This document shows, piece by piece, positions 43,006 through 51,927 of a DNA stretch of 64,000 nt. Source of the DNA: Bifidobacterium callitrichidarum (GTDB lineage: Bacteria; Actinomycetota; Actinomycetes; Actinomycetales; Bifidobacteriaceae). The notes under the pieces were generated by a model that saw nothing but the letters and a program-made list of their open reading frames with translations, searched no databases and was not told the DNA's origin. The first letter of the stretch is position 1. The number at the start of each line of letters is the position of its first letter. The translations under genes were made by a program, and so were the position numbers. Where the stretch lies: the NCBI RefSeq assembly GCF_003129905.1, contig NZ_QFFM01000004.1, forward strand, positions 1 through 64,000, written 5' to 3'.

Positions 43006-43401
43006 CCAGACCCCGGTGCCGACGGACCATCGGCGCGCCGAAACCAGATTCCCCAATCTCCAACAGACGGGGTGCACCACATCCATTATTTTGTTCGACT
43101 GACTTGCAAAAAAGGTTAAGGCGTCATATCCTTGGCTCTCAAGGAGGTTGAAACCAACTACAGGAATTACGCAAGGCTTGCTAACAAAATATCCGGTCTT
43201 GCTGCGGCGCGATGCCCAGAAGTGGTGTGGCGTCATGTTCCTCGGTATCGCTACGGACGTCGGCAACGGCGTCCGTAGCGGCATCGCCCGCGCACGGCAG
43301 CGCGGGCGGATACGGACCCGGGACCGTCGTGCGCAGCGGCACGTCGCGCCATTCCTCCGAACGACGGCGTCGGGCAGGCATTCCAGGAAAAGGAAACCAT
43401 C
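43006..43401. promoter_or_regulatory. Long promoter/leader region of the sugar transporter operon
   Basis: About 395 bp without a credible gene. It has TTTTGTTCG-like sequence near 43088, a lone AAGGAGGTTG at 43141 with no following gene, and a hairpin GCTACGGACG-N-CGTCCGTAGC at ~43250-43280 in the likely 5' leader. Confidence 0.5.
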
Positions 43402-44712
43402 ATGAGAACGAAGAGGATTTCAGCGGCCATCGCCTTGGCGGCCGCGTCGGCGCTCACCCTGTCGGGATGCTCGATGGGAGCCCCGTCCGGCGGCTCACAG
43501 CAGGATGCATCCGCAGGCGGCAAGCTGACGGTGTGGATCATGCAGGGCGACCAGAGCGAGGACACCATCAAGGCGATCAACGAGCGGTTCACCAAGGAGA
43601 CGGGCGTCAAGGTCGATGTGCAGACCCAGGTGTGGGCCGACATCAACACGAAGGTGACGACCGCGCTGTCCACGGACACGCCGCCGGACGTGATCGATCT
43701 GGGCAACACGCAGGTCGCAGGGTTCGCCGTGAGCGGCGGCCTTCTGGATCTGACGGACAAGGCCGACGACATGAGGCAGGGGCACACCTGGCTGTCCGGC
43801 CTTGAGGAGCCCGCCACCATCGACGGCAGACTGTACGGCATCCCCGCGCTGGGAGCCGCCGGCGCCGTGATCTACAACAAGAAGATGTGGTCCGCGGCCG
43901 GAATCGACAATCCTCCGAGCACGTACGAGGAGCTTGAGACCGATCTCCAGAAGCTCCGGGACGCGAACACCGACAAGGACTTCTCCCCGTTCTATATGCC
44001 GGGGCGTGACTGGAAGTCGGCGGCACGGTGGATCTGGGATGCCGGCGGCGACTTCGCCGAACAGCAGTCGGACGGAACCTGGAAGAGCACCCTGTCGAGC
44101 GACAAGTCACTCAAGGGCATCGACCAATGGCTGGAATTCCAGCACAAGTGGTCCTCCGAGGCATCCCGCTCGCTGGACACCGGCAACCCCGACTTCAGCC
44201 AGCTGCTGGCCGAAGGCAAGACCAGTGCGATCCTGAACAACAGCGCCGGCATCCGCACCATCCAGCAGTACAACCCCGACCTCACGACCGACGATCTGGG
44301 ATCGTTCCCCATGCCCGGCGCCAGCGGCAAGCTCCAGCCGGCGATGATGGCCGGTTCGGTGTGGGGCGTTGCGCAGAAGAGCAAGCGTCAGGAGCTGGCG
44401 CTCAAGTGGATCAAGATCGCCGCGAGCCCCGAGATCCAGAAGGACTACGTGTTCGCCAAGGACGGATGGATGCCCAACTACGTCGAAGGCCTCGACGAGG
44501 TCATGAAGTCCGCGGACTTCCCGTCCTACCTGACCGGCTTCTTCGAATCGGCGAAGGACACCAAGGCCACACCGGCGTCCCCGCAATGGCTGACCATCGA
44601 GAACGACAGCTCCCTGAACTGCTTCGGCGACATCGCCACCGGCGCGACCACGGCCAAGGCCGCGGCCAAGTCGTTCGACGAGCATGCGGACTCCCTGTAC
44701 GCGAAGAAGTAG
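43402..44712 (+). CDS. Sugar ABC transporter substrate-binding lipoprotein (2)
   Basis: 436 residues; AGGAAAAGGAAACCATC precedes the ATG. Lipobox TLSGCS (Cys ~23), then a cluster-B sugar-binding fold (GKLTVWIMQGDQSEDTIKAI; PPDVIDLGNTQVAGF; FYMPGRDWKSAARWIWDAGG). First gene of an operon with two permeases and a GH20 enzyme. Only distantly similar to the binding protein at 39270, implying a different ligand within the same class. Confidence 0.92.
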   Translation: MRTKRISAAIALAAASALTLSGCSMGAPSGGSQQDASAGGKLTVWIMQGDQSEDTIKAINERFTKETGVKVDVQTQVWADINTKVTTALSTDTPPDVIDLGNTQVAGFAVSGGLLDLTDKADDMRQGHTWLSGLEEPATIDGRLYGIPALGAAGAVIYNKKMWSAAGIDNPPSTYEELETDLQKLRDANTDKDFSPFYMPGRDWKSAARWIWDAGGDFAEQQSDGTWKSTLSSDKSLKGIDQWLEFQHKWSSEASRSLDTGNPDFSQLLAEGKTSAILNNSAGIRTIQQYNPDLTTDDLGSFPMPGASGKLQPAMMAGSVWGVAQKSKRQELALKWIKIAASPEIQKDYVFAKDGWMPNYVEGLDEVMKSADFPSYLTGFFESAKDTKATPASPQWLTIENDSSLNCFGDIATGATTAKAAAKSFDEHADSLYAKK

Positions 44713-44722
44713 GGGAAGCGTG

Positions 44723-45658
44723 ATGAGCAATGCGCAATCGACGGCTGCCGCCGTCCCCGTGGTGAAGCGGCGTCGCAATCTGACGCCCCTGTGGCTGCTG
44801 ACGCCCGCCGGCGTGATCATCGTCGCGCTGGTCGTGGTGCCGTTGGTCTTCCTGGTCTTCACGTCGTTCACGGACTTCAACCAGAAGACCCTGTTCACGG
44901 GCTCGTTCAACATCGTCGGGTTCGACCAGTACGAGAACGTGCTGGCCGACCCGGAGTTCTACAAGTCGCTGGCCCGCACGTTCGGGTTCGCGGCCGCCCT
45001 CGTGGCCGGCAGCGTGCTGATCGGCATGGGCGTGGCCCAGCTGATGACCAAGCTGGGGCCGGTGATGCGCTGGCTGGTCACGTTCGTGCTGATCTTCGCA
45101 TGGGCCATGCCGAACGTCGCCTCGTCGGTGGTGTGGAAGTGGCTGTTCCAGCCGGGGTACGGCGTGGTCAACTGGCTGCTGACCCAGACCCGGCTGTTCG
45201 GCGACGTGACGAACCTGTCGTGGACCGACAACACGTGGCTCGCGTTCCTGGAGATCTGGCTGCTGGTCGTCTGGCAGGCCGTCCCGTACATCGCGATCAA
45301 CCTGTACGCGGCGACCACGCAGGTGGACAAGTCCTGCCTTGAGGCGGCCCAATTGGACGGCTGTTCGAAGCTGCGCTGCTACTGGCAGATCACCGTGCCG
45401 CTGATCAAGCCGAGCCTGATGGTCATCACGATGCTGTCGGTGATCTGGGACTTCAACGTGTTCAACCAGATCTGGCTCGTCTCCCAGGGAGGACCCCGCG
45501 AGACGACCGCGACGATCGGCATCTTCACCTACAAGAAGGCGTTCGTGTCGTTCGACATCGGCACCGGCGCCGCCGCGAGCGTGCTGGTCACGCTCATCCT
45601 GCTCGCCCTGACGAGCGTGTACATCCGCTACCTGCTCAAATCCGGGGAGGACCTGTGA
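44723..45658 (+). CDS. Sugar ABC transporter permease (MalF-like)
   Basis: 311 residues from ATG 44723 (AGGGGAAGCGTG upstream). Six membrane helices with the EAA-type loop CLEAAQLDGCSKLRCYWQIT. Pairs with the MalG-like permease; start 11 bp after the binding-protein stop. Confidence 0.93.
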   Translation: MSNAQSTAAAVPVVKRRRNLTPLWLLTPAGVIIVALVVVPLVFLVFTSFTDFNQKTLFTGSFNIVGFDQYENVLADPEFYKSLARTFGFAAALVAGSVLIGMGVAQLMTKLGPVMRWLVTFVLIFAWAMPNVASSVVWKWLFQPGYGVVNWLLTQTRLFGDVTNLSWTDNTWLAFLEIWLLVVWQAVPYIAINLYAATTQVDKSCLEAAQLDGCSKLRCYWQITVPLIKPSLMVITMLSVIWDFNVFNQIWLVSQGGPRETTATIGIFTYKKAFVSFDIGTGAAASVLVTLILLALTSVYIRYLLKSGEDL

Positions 45659-45660
45659 CC

Positions 45661-46533
45661 ATGAATAGGGCAACCGCAAACCACGGCATCGCGCCGCGCG
45701 CCAAGCGCAGCGCATCGGCCGAGCTGCGCCGCATCGGCACGATCGTATTGGCCGTCGCGTTCTGCATCGTGTGGATCTTCCCGGTCTACTGGATGTTCGT
45801 CACGTCGATCAAGCCGCGCAACCAGATCATGACCGCCACTCCCGTGTTCTGGCCCGCGAAGCTGTCGATCGACAACTTCATGGTGGCCGTCACCCAGACC
45901 TCGTTTCTGACGAACCTGAAGAACAGCGTGATCGTGACCGCCGTGTCGATCGTCCTGTCGATCGTCCTCGCGTTCTTCGCGTGCGCGGCCCTGACCCTCT
46001 ACCGGTTCCGCGGCCGCAAGGCGATCATGGTGTTCGTGCTGGCCATCCAGATGACCTCGGGCGGCATCATCCCGCAGTTCATCATCTTCAACCAGTTCGG
46101 CCTGCTCAACAAGTACAGCGGCCTGATCCTCGCGTACATCGCCATGGTCCTGCCGTTCGCGATCTGGAACATGCGCGGCTTCTTCCTGAACATCCCGAAG
46201 GACATCTTCGAGTCCGCGGCCGTCGAGGGAGCCAACGACTGGCAGATCCTGTGGAAGATCACCTTCCCCCTGGCCGCGCCCGGCATCGTGTCCACGTCCG
46301 TGTTCGCGTTCATCAACGCCTGGAACGACTACATGACCGCCTACACGTTCATGAAGGACCAGTCCAAGTACACGCTGCCCGTATGGCTCTCCTCGTTCTC
46401 CACGCCCACCATGGGCACCGACTTCGGCGGACAGATGGCCGCATCCGTCATCTTCTCCCTGCCCGTCGTGATCTTCTTCATGATCATTCAACGCAACATC
46501 ATGAAGGGCGTCACCACTGGAGCCGTCAAATAA
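45661..46533 (+). CDS. Sugar ABC transporter permease (MalG-like)
   Basis: 290 residues from ATG 45661, 10 nt after GGGGAGG; the overlapping GTG at 45655 is too close to it. Six helices, EAA loop ESAAVEGANDWQILWKITFP. Completes the importer; the ATPase is not encoded here. Confidence 0.93.
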   Translation: MNRATANHGIAPRAKRSASAELRRIGTIVLAVAFCIVWIFPVYWMFVTSIKPRNQIMTATPVFWPAKLSIDNFMVAVTQTSFLTNLKNSVIVTAVSIVLSIVLAFFACAALTLYRFRGRKAIMVFVLAIQMTSGGIIPQFIIFNQFGLLNKYSGLILAYIAMVLPFAIWNMRGFFLNIPKDIFESAAVEGANDWQILWKITFPLAAPGIVSTSVFAFINAWNDYMTAYTFMKDQSKYTLPVWLSSFSTPTMGTDFGGQMAASVIFSLPVVIFFMIIQRNIMKGVTTGAVK

Positions 46534-46559
46534 CACAAACGGAGCGATGAACAATGCGT

Positions 46560-46599
46560 GCGGCGCCGGGACCATTTCCGCGAGTGGTTCCGGCGCCGC
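46560..46599 (+). terminator. Strong hairpin between transporter operon and GH20 gene
   Basis: Arms GCGGCGCCGG and CCGGCGCCGC without a T-run. It may attenuate transcription or stabilise the transporter mRNA 3' end. Confidence 0.5.
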
Positions 46600-46665
46600 G
46601 CGTCATCTCGGAACCCAAAACGCAATATACCGCAATCAAAGGTGAACCACTGAGAAAGGACTTCC

Positions 46666-48687
46666 ATGAGCGATCAAGCAACCCTGAAGGGATGGACCAT
46701 CATTCCCACGCCGCAGACCGTACAACACAAGGCGGGCGTCTCACTGCTGCCGATGTGCGGCCGAGTCAACGAGCCACGTGCGTTCGGAGACGAACGGCAG
46801 GTACTCGCAACACAACTTGCCGACGACATCCGTGCGGTTACGGGATTGGAATGGGACATCGCCACGGGTGACCGTTGGCCTGGATTCATCACATTGACGA
46901 CACTGGACGATCTCCATGCGCGTCCGTCCGGCGCGTACACGCTCGACATCACCAAGGACGGCGTGGCCGTCAGGGGTGCGGACTTCGAGGGCGTGCGCAA
47001 CGGCGTGCAGACCCTGCGCCAGCTCATCCGCCAATGCGGCGCCGCCCTGCCCTGCCTGCACATCGAGGACCAGCCCGCCTTCGAAACGCGCGGCTACTAC
47101 CTCGACGTCACCCGCGGGCGCGTCCCCACCCTCGACTGGCTCAAGACCTGGGCCGACAAACTCTGCCTCTACAAGTACAACCAGCTCCAGCTCTACGTCG
47201 AACACACCTTCGCCTTCGACGGGATGAGCGAGACCTGGCGCGGCTCCAGCCCGCTCACCCCGCGCGACATCCTCGAATTCGACGACTACTGCACCGAGCG
47301 AGGCATCGAGCTCGTGCCGTCCGTCTCCACGTTCGGCCACCTCTACATGGCCCTGCGCACGCAAAGCCTGCGCGACCTCGGCGAATTCCCCGAGAGCGCC
47401 GACGAGCCGTTCGGGTTCATCGACCGCATGCGCCACCACACGTTGAACATCAGCGACGACCGCGCCTTCACCCTGTCCACGAAGCTCATCGACGACTACC
47501 TGCAATTGTTCCGCTCCGACAAATTCAACATCTGCGCCGACGAGACCTTCGACCTCGGCAAAGGCCGCTCCAAACCCCTCGCCGGGAGGATCGGCGTCGC
47601 CGCCATGTACGCCGACTACGTCACCCGCCTGTGCCGCCACCTCGAAACCCAGGGCAAAAAGCCGATGATGTGGGGCGACATCACCCTCGAACACCCCGAA
47701 ATCCTGAAAAGACTCCCCGAAACCGTCACCCTGCTCAACTGGCAGTACGACCCGCAAGTCACCGACGAGAAGATCCGCACCGTCGCCCGATCCGGCGCCA
47801 CGCAGATCGTATGCCCCGCCGTATGGTGCTGGAACGCGCTCCTGCCGCGCATCGACGACGCCTGGAACAACATCACCCGCATGGCCCGCTACGGCACGCA
47901 ATACGGCGCGCAGGGCATGCTCGTCACCGACTGGGGCGACCTCGGCCACGTCAACGACCCGCGCATGGCCATCCCCGGAATGATCATCGGCGCGCAGGAG
48001 GCATGGAACCCCGGACGCATCCCCGACGAGGCCGACATGCTCCGCCGCATCTCCCGACTCGAATACCGCGACGCCAGCGGCGAACTGCTTGATATCCTCA
48101 CCCATGCCAGTCATGCGGCCAGCTTCGAATGGAACCATCTGATCACATGGCTGGAACTTGATGACGGACGGGGCGGCGTCAACACCGGGGTCCTGCAAAC
48201 CATCCCAGGACTGCTGCCGGAAGACGAACGACCGGACGACGTGGTCCGCGCCCTTCAGGACGGAAGCCGGGCACCGTCACTTGCGGAATCCCGACGGATG
48301 CTGTTCCGCTATCTGAAACATCACGTCACGCTCGGCGAAACCGCAGATCACCTTCTACAGACCAGTGCCCGTCGAATCTCCGCAATCGCCGCGACCTCAG
48401 GACCTTGGACCAACGGGGATGCCGCTGCATTTCGCGTAGCCATCGAGGGGCAGCGACTTCTGAACCGAGTTGGCCTCCGACTCGCGTCCGAGACCGGGGT
48501 CATTGGCACTGTGCAATCGGGTGAGGCGATTCAGCATGACGACGCGGTGAACCTTGCCGAAGCATTGGAGATCTGGATGGAGGCGTATGCGGCGCAATGG
48601 CGTACTCTCAGCCGAGACTCCGAACTCCGTCGGCTGCAAGATACGGTGTGGGAGTTAACGGACTATCTGCGCTTCCAATCCGTCTGA
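46666..48687 (+). CDS. Intracellular GH20 beta-N-acetylhexosaminidase
   Basis: 673 residues, no signal peptide. N-terminal GH20b-like domain (~1-135), then the (beta/alpha)8 catalytic domain beginning FETRGYYLDVTRGRVPTLDW, with the Asp-Glu pair at ~292-293 in FNICADETFDLG. It should remove terminal GlcNAc or GalNAc from imported oligosaccharides such as lacto-N-triose, chito-oligosaccharides or N-glycan pieces. It follows the importer in the same direction, consistent with import first and cleavage inside. The C-terminal ~190 residues are helical. Confidence 0.88.
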   Translation: MSDQATLKGWTIIPTPQTVQHKAGVSLLPMCGRVNEPRAFGDERQVLATQLADDIRAVTGLEWDIATGDRWPGFITLTTLDDLHARPSGAYTLDITKDGVAVRGADFEGVRNGVQTLRQLIRQCGAALPCLHIEDQPAFETRGYYLDVTRGRVPTLDWLKTWADKLCLYKYNQLQLYVEHTFAFDGMSETWRGSSPLTPRDILEFDDYCTERGIELVPSVSTFGHLYMALRTQSLRDLGEFPESADEPFGFIDRMRHHTLNISDDRAFTLSTKLIDDYLQLFRSDKFNICADETFDLGKGRSKPLAGRIGVAAMYADYVTRLCRHLETQGKKPMMWGDITLEHPEILKRLPETVTLLNWQYDPQVTDEKIRTVARSGATQIVCPAVWCWNALLPRIDDAWNNITRMARYGTQYGAQGMLVTDWGDLGHVNDPRMAIPGMIIGAQEAWNPGRIPDEADMLRRISRLEYRDASGELLDILTHASHAASFEWNHLITWLELDDGRGGVNTGVLQTIPGLLPEDERPDDVVRALQDGSRAPSLAESRRMLFRYLKHHVTLGETADHLLQTSARRISAIAATSGPWTNGDAAAFRVAIEGQRLLNRVGLRLASETGVIGTVQSGEAIQHDDAVNLAEALEIWMEAYAAQWRTLSRDSELRRLQDTVWELTDYLRFQSV

Positions 48688-48726
48688 TGCTGCGATTGTG
48701 AGACTTCGACCAGTCAGATACCGAAA

Positions 48727-48764
48727 TGCCGTGAGGGACCAGATTCAGATCCCTCACGGCATTT
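48727..48764 (+). terminator. Terminator of the GH20 gene
   Basis: TGCCGTGAGGG and CCCTCACGGCA arms, 13-nt loop, followed by TTT. Lies 40 bp after the stop codon. Confidence 0.75.
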
Positions 48765-48810
48765 CCTATACGAAGGTGAGTCACGTATCGCGATGGTGCA
48801 TCACTTTGGT

Positions 48811-50088
48811 CTAGAATTCACGCCGCTGGATACCGCTCATAAATGATTCGGCAAGCTCGTCAACCACTTGACTCTGATGTGAGGCGACGGTGAGCTGGTA
48901 GTACCGGATGGCAACCTTCTCACTGACGTGTCCCAATTGATTCATGACTTCCCGCAACGTTCCACCCTGAATCATGAGTAATGTTGCATGGCTGGCTCAT
49001 AATGCTTGGAATGTCAGATCAGGGCGTCCTGCTTTCAACCGGGCTTTGGCGAACTGGCCGTCCAGCGTTGTCTGGGACATGATTCTTGCACGTTTGGGCA
49101 CGAACACCGGCGAATCCGGTCGGGTCAGATCGCAGTAATCAGAAAGGTGCTGTCGAATAAGAGAAATCAGCGTATCCGGGATGTGTACGTTCCTGATGCT
49201 GGATTCCGTTTTCGTCTTACCGAATTGGAGATCCCCTCTGTCAGCGTCACCGCGATTCACGGAATGCCGGACGTGAAGTATCTGCCTGTTCAGATCGATG
49301 TCTTGCACCTGCAGCCCACATAGTTCGCCACATCGCAGACCACCCACTAAAGTCGAGAGGAATACGGACAGTCTGGTGTAATCGGGCATGGCATTCGCCA
49401 GCAGGATCAATTCGGAAGGAGTCACCGGCGGCACGTTGATGCGGGCGGGCTGTGGCGCTGGCGGAATATGGAATATGAAGGGATTGAAGGACAGCAATGG
49501 CTCCGAACCATCCAATCCGCCACGGGTGGCTGACTCAAGTACCGCCTTCAGCCGCATGCATGAGCGTCGGAATGCCCACCGGCCTTCCGGGTGAGGCGCA
49601 TCATACCAAGCCTTGATGATGGACGGAGTGATCTCGTTAAGCGGCAGGTCTCCAAGACTTGGCAGAAAATGGCCAATGTCCAGATAAAGATTGCGACGCG
49701 TGCCACCGGCGATGCCATTGCCGTCGGGCAGCCGGTATTCCTCGGCCCATCGCATCACATAGTCGCGGAACAACATATTGCGTTGTGTCTGGCTCTTTTC
49801 CACGACGGCTTTTCGTCGGCTTCGTTCTGTTGGATGAACCCATTCGGCGATGCCGTTACGATGGAGGCTGACAAGGTACTTTTCGGCTTCCAGCCATCTA
49901 CGGGCTTCGAGCTCCTGATCCGGCTTGAACTGGCGTTGGACGCGTTTGCCGGGTTCTAATGGATTCGGATATCGAACCTGCCATGCGATTAGCATGCCGG
50001 TTCTGTCATAACGGGCCAGCACGGTTCCCCACTTGCTTCGCGGCGGCTTCTGCGGATGGTTTCCATGGGAATGCCTGATTTTCGGCAT
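48811..50088 (-). pseudogene. Tyrosine recombinase/integrase with a premature TGA at the catalytic arginine
   Basis: The gene runs from ATG 50088 (GGGAGATCAAT upstream) to a TAG at 48811-48813, in one frame except for TGA at 48997-48999. It aligns well with the intact integrase at 55265: there GRPDLTFQSLRASHATLLM, here GRPDLTFQAL-stop-ASHATLLM. The TGA replaces the Arg of the LRxSHATLL box, the second catalytic Arg of tyrosine recombinases, and is one C-to-T change from CGA. Beyond it the frame stays open for 61 residues including LGHVSEKVAIRYYQ with the expected nucleophile region. So it is a recent pseudogene, or a sequencing error. Confidence 0.88.
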
Positions 50089-50187
50089 ATTGATCTCCCT
50101 CGATCGCGAAAAGGCGCACCCTGCGTGCGCCTTGTGGGGAGATTGAAACCAAGGAACAGTGTAAGTGAATATGCTGAAAGAGCCGTT

Positions 50188-50223
50188 GCTTGTTTTTGTC
50201 ATCTTGAGATGACAAAAACAAGC
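50188..50223. promoter_or_regulatory. Regulon palindrome H (36-bp perfect) near the dead integrase
   Basis: Core TGTCATCT-TG-AGATGACA at 50197-50214 with 17-bp arms. It lies between the integrase start and the peptide gene. Its spacing to the nearest rightward -10 candidate (TATAGA, 29 bp) differs from the other sites; it may serve the integrase side or act together with site I. Confidence 0.75.
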
Positions 50224-50293
50224 ATAATCAGTATTAGGTTGGCTATAGAAGCAGCTAGTTGTAGCTTTCCCCTTCTCCGATTGACGTATTGCG

Positions 50294-50311
50294 AGTCATC
50301 TCTAGATGTCA
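50294..50311. promoter_or_regulatory. Regulon palindrome I (upstream of secreted peptide 50473)
   Basis: AGTCATCT-CT-AGATGTCA: the asymmetric variant with one mismatch in the first base. TAGAAGACT follows 36 bp later, like TAGGACAAT at site G. Confidence 0.65.
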
Positions 50312-50472
50312 ATAACTCCTTCTCTGATTGTTTCTATCTCGCTGGGGTAGAAGACTGGATCTTGCAAGACGAAGCCATAAGACTTCGGCATCTAGCAGAA
50401 AGGAAAGTAATTATCATCTAGTTTTTTACGCATGTCTTTACACATTCCAAATTTTCCAACAAAGGAGTAATC

Positions 50473-50850
50473 ATGATTGTTCGAAAGAAATTTACGGCAA
50501 TTGTCCTTGCGGCAATTCTGGGTATCGCTGGCATCGCATTGCCTTCTACCGCTTTTGCTGGCAGTCCGAATTATGGACGCACATGGGAAAGCAGCATTGG
50601 CGGCATCAAGGTGAATGGCTACGTACAGATTCAGGCTTCCTATAATGATGGCGGGCGTCACGCGCGTCGCGGATATCAGCGTTTCACCCGACAGGCCGGC
50701 CCCAGCTTGGATACCGGACGACTGTATACATCAGCCGCTTCCTATTCAGGAGACACTCAGGTTCGAAGCAGGACGGACTCCGTCTGGGATTCCGTATTGT
50801 GGGGCGATAAGTACGTCACGCACTATTACTGGGGTGTTGAATACTTCTGA
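50473..50850 (+). CDS. Secreted bacteriocin-like peptide, lactococcin-972-style operon
   Basis: 125 residues; AACAAAGGAGTAATC precedes the ATG. Signal peptide KKFTAIVLAAILGIAGIALP, cut probably after AFA. The mature ~96 residues have no cysteine and are rich in Tyr, Trp, Ser and Arg (SPNYGRTWESSIGGIKVNGY; ending YVTHYYWGVEYF). Followed by FtsX-like membrane proteins and an ABC ATPase exactly as lactococcin-972 genes are, but the peptide itself is divergent. Two regulon sites lie upstream. Bacteriocin function is inferred from context. Confidence 0.7.
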   Translation: MIVRKKFTAIVLAAILGIAGIALPSTAFAGSPNYGRTWESSIGGIKVNGYVQIQASYNDGGRHARRGYQRFTRQAGPSLDTGRLYTSAASYSGDTQVRSRTDSVWDSVLWGDKYVTHYYWGVEYF

Positions 50851-50901
50851 CGCATTTCTTATTGCACCCATCTAGAAATACCGTGATTGGAAAGATACGG
50901 A

Positions 50902-51927
50902 ATGCTAAAAATTACCCGTCATCTAAAGTTTTTTTCTACATCCATTTGCGCAATATCGTTGCTGTTGGGGATGTTGTCTTCGTTTCTTGCCTGGGCGGTG
51001 TACTGGAGCGTTCTTGATTGGCGTGGCTCGCAATGGGGCATGTTCGACGCGAAGACGCAACTGGTGTTGACCGCCTCGGCGGAGGACGGGCATGACGACG
51101 GGAAGAGTCTTGAGGCGACGCGTGATCTGGCCGAGTATCTTTCCGGTCATGGTATTTCCTTGGTGGAGGGTTCCGTGGGGGACGGTTGGCCGGCGATCGT
51201 GTTCCAGTCGTCGGGGTCCTCCATCGGATGGGCCGATGCGCTTCCGCAAGAATGCCGGAACATGAACAGTCGCGTGGCCTGTGTGATCGAGTCGTCGTTC
51301 TCGGCCGGGCAATGGCGTGAGCATGGGGATGCACCGCTATTGCCCGCCGGGTTTTCCGTCGGCGGTGTCGTCAGGGTTCCGGGGGTGAACGTCGGCGGCA
51401 ACCTGCAGTATGTGCTCCCGTTGGGGGCGGTTCCCTTGTTCCCCGGCAGCGTGTACGTGAATACGAGCGACCCGCAGCGGCTCCGGGAGATCTCGGACCT
51501 GTTCGCGCGCTGCGGCATGGACGTGACCCAACCGCAGGCGCAATCGTTGTGGTCGTCTCTCGCCGGTGATTCCTTCGTGGGCATCACCTTGCTGTTTCTG
51601 GTACTAGCGTTGGTCTGCGCCTGCGTGTGCGTCATGACGATGGAGACGGCGAGGAAGGCCGACCTGCATGTCAGACGATTGTTCGGCGCCACCGGCAGGC
51701 AGGTGTGGATGGGCCGGGTGCGCGAGGCCGTTGCCCCGATTGTGACGGGCGTGTTGGCGGGAACCGTGTTGAGCGCCGTGCTCATCACCGTGGTGTCGGG
51801 CAGGACCGGCATCGGCCCGGCGGTCGCGTTCGCCGCGGCCTTCACCGTCGGAACGATTCTGACGACGCTCGTGACGGGCCTGGCCGAGTGGGTTGGCATA
51901 CGATCGAATGACGAGGTGGAACGATGA
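50902..51927 (+). CDS. FtsX-like membrane protein, half of a bacteriocin-associated transporter (N-terminal half-like)
   Basis: 341 residues from ATG 50902 (GGAAAGATACGG upstream; TTG 50887 possible). One N-terminal helix, a ~200-residue outside domain, then three helices at the C-terminus (~228-335) separated by a basic loop RKADLHVRRLFGATGRQVWM, the FtsX/MacB pattern. Together with the next gene it equals the single 687-residue membrane protein of the operon at 36435. It overlaps the next gene by 4 nt. Confidence 0.75.
   Translation: MLKITRHLKFFSTSICAISLLLGMLSSFLAWAVYWSVLDWRGSQWGMFDAKTQLVLTASAEDGHDDGKSLEATRDLAEYLSGHGISLVEGSVGDGWPAIVFQSSGSSIGWADALPQECRNMNSRVACVIESSFSAGQWREHGDAPLLPAGFSVGGVVRVPGVNVGGNLQYVLPLGAVPLFPGSVYVNTSDPQRLREISDLFARCGMDVTQPQAQSLWSSLAGDSFVGITLLFLVLALVCACVCVMTMETARKADLHVRRLFGATGRQVWMGRVREAVAPIVTGVLAGTVLSAVLITVVSGRTGIGPAVAFAAAFTVGTILTTLVTGLAEWVGIRSNDEVER

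Noticed and set aside
44501..45715. 404-residue minus-strand frame opposite the sugar permease
   Set aside because: His/Gln/Arg-rich shadow of the MalF-like gene.
46741..48198. 485-residue minus-strand open frame opposite the GH20 gene
   Set aside because: Low-complexity Val/Gly/Ala/Glu translation typical of an antisense shadow; GH20 motifs are clear on the other strand.
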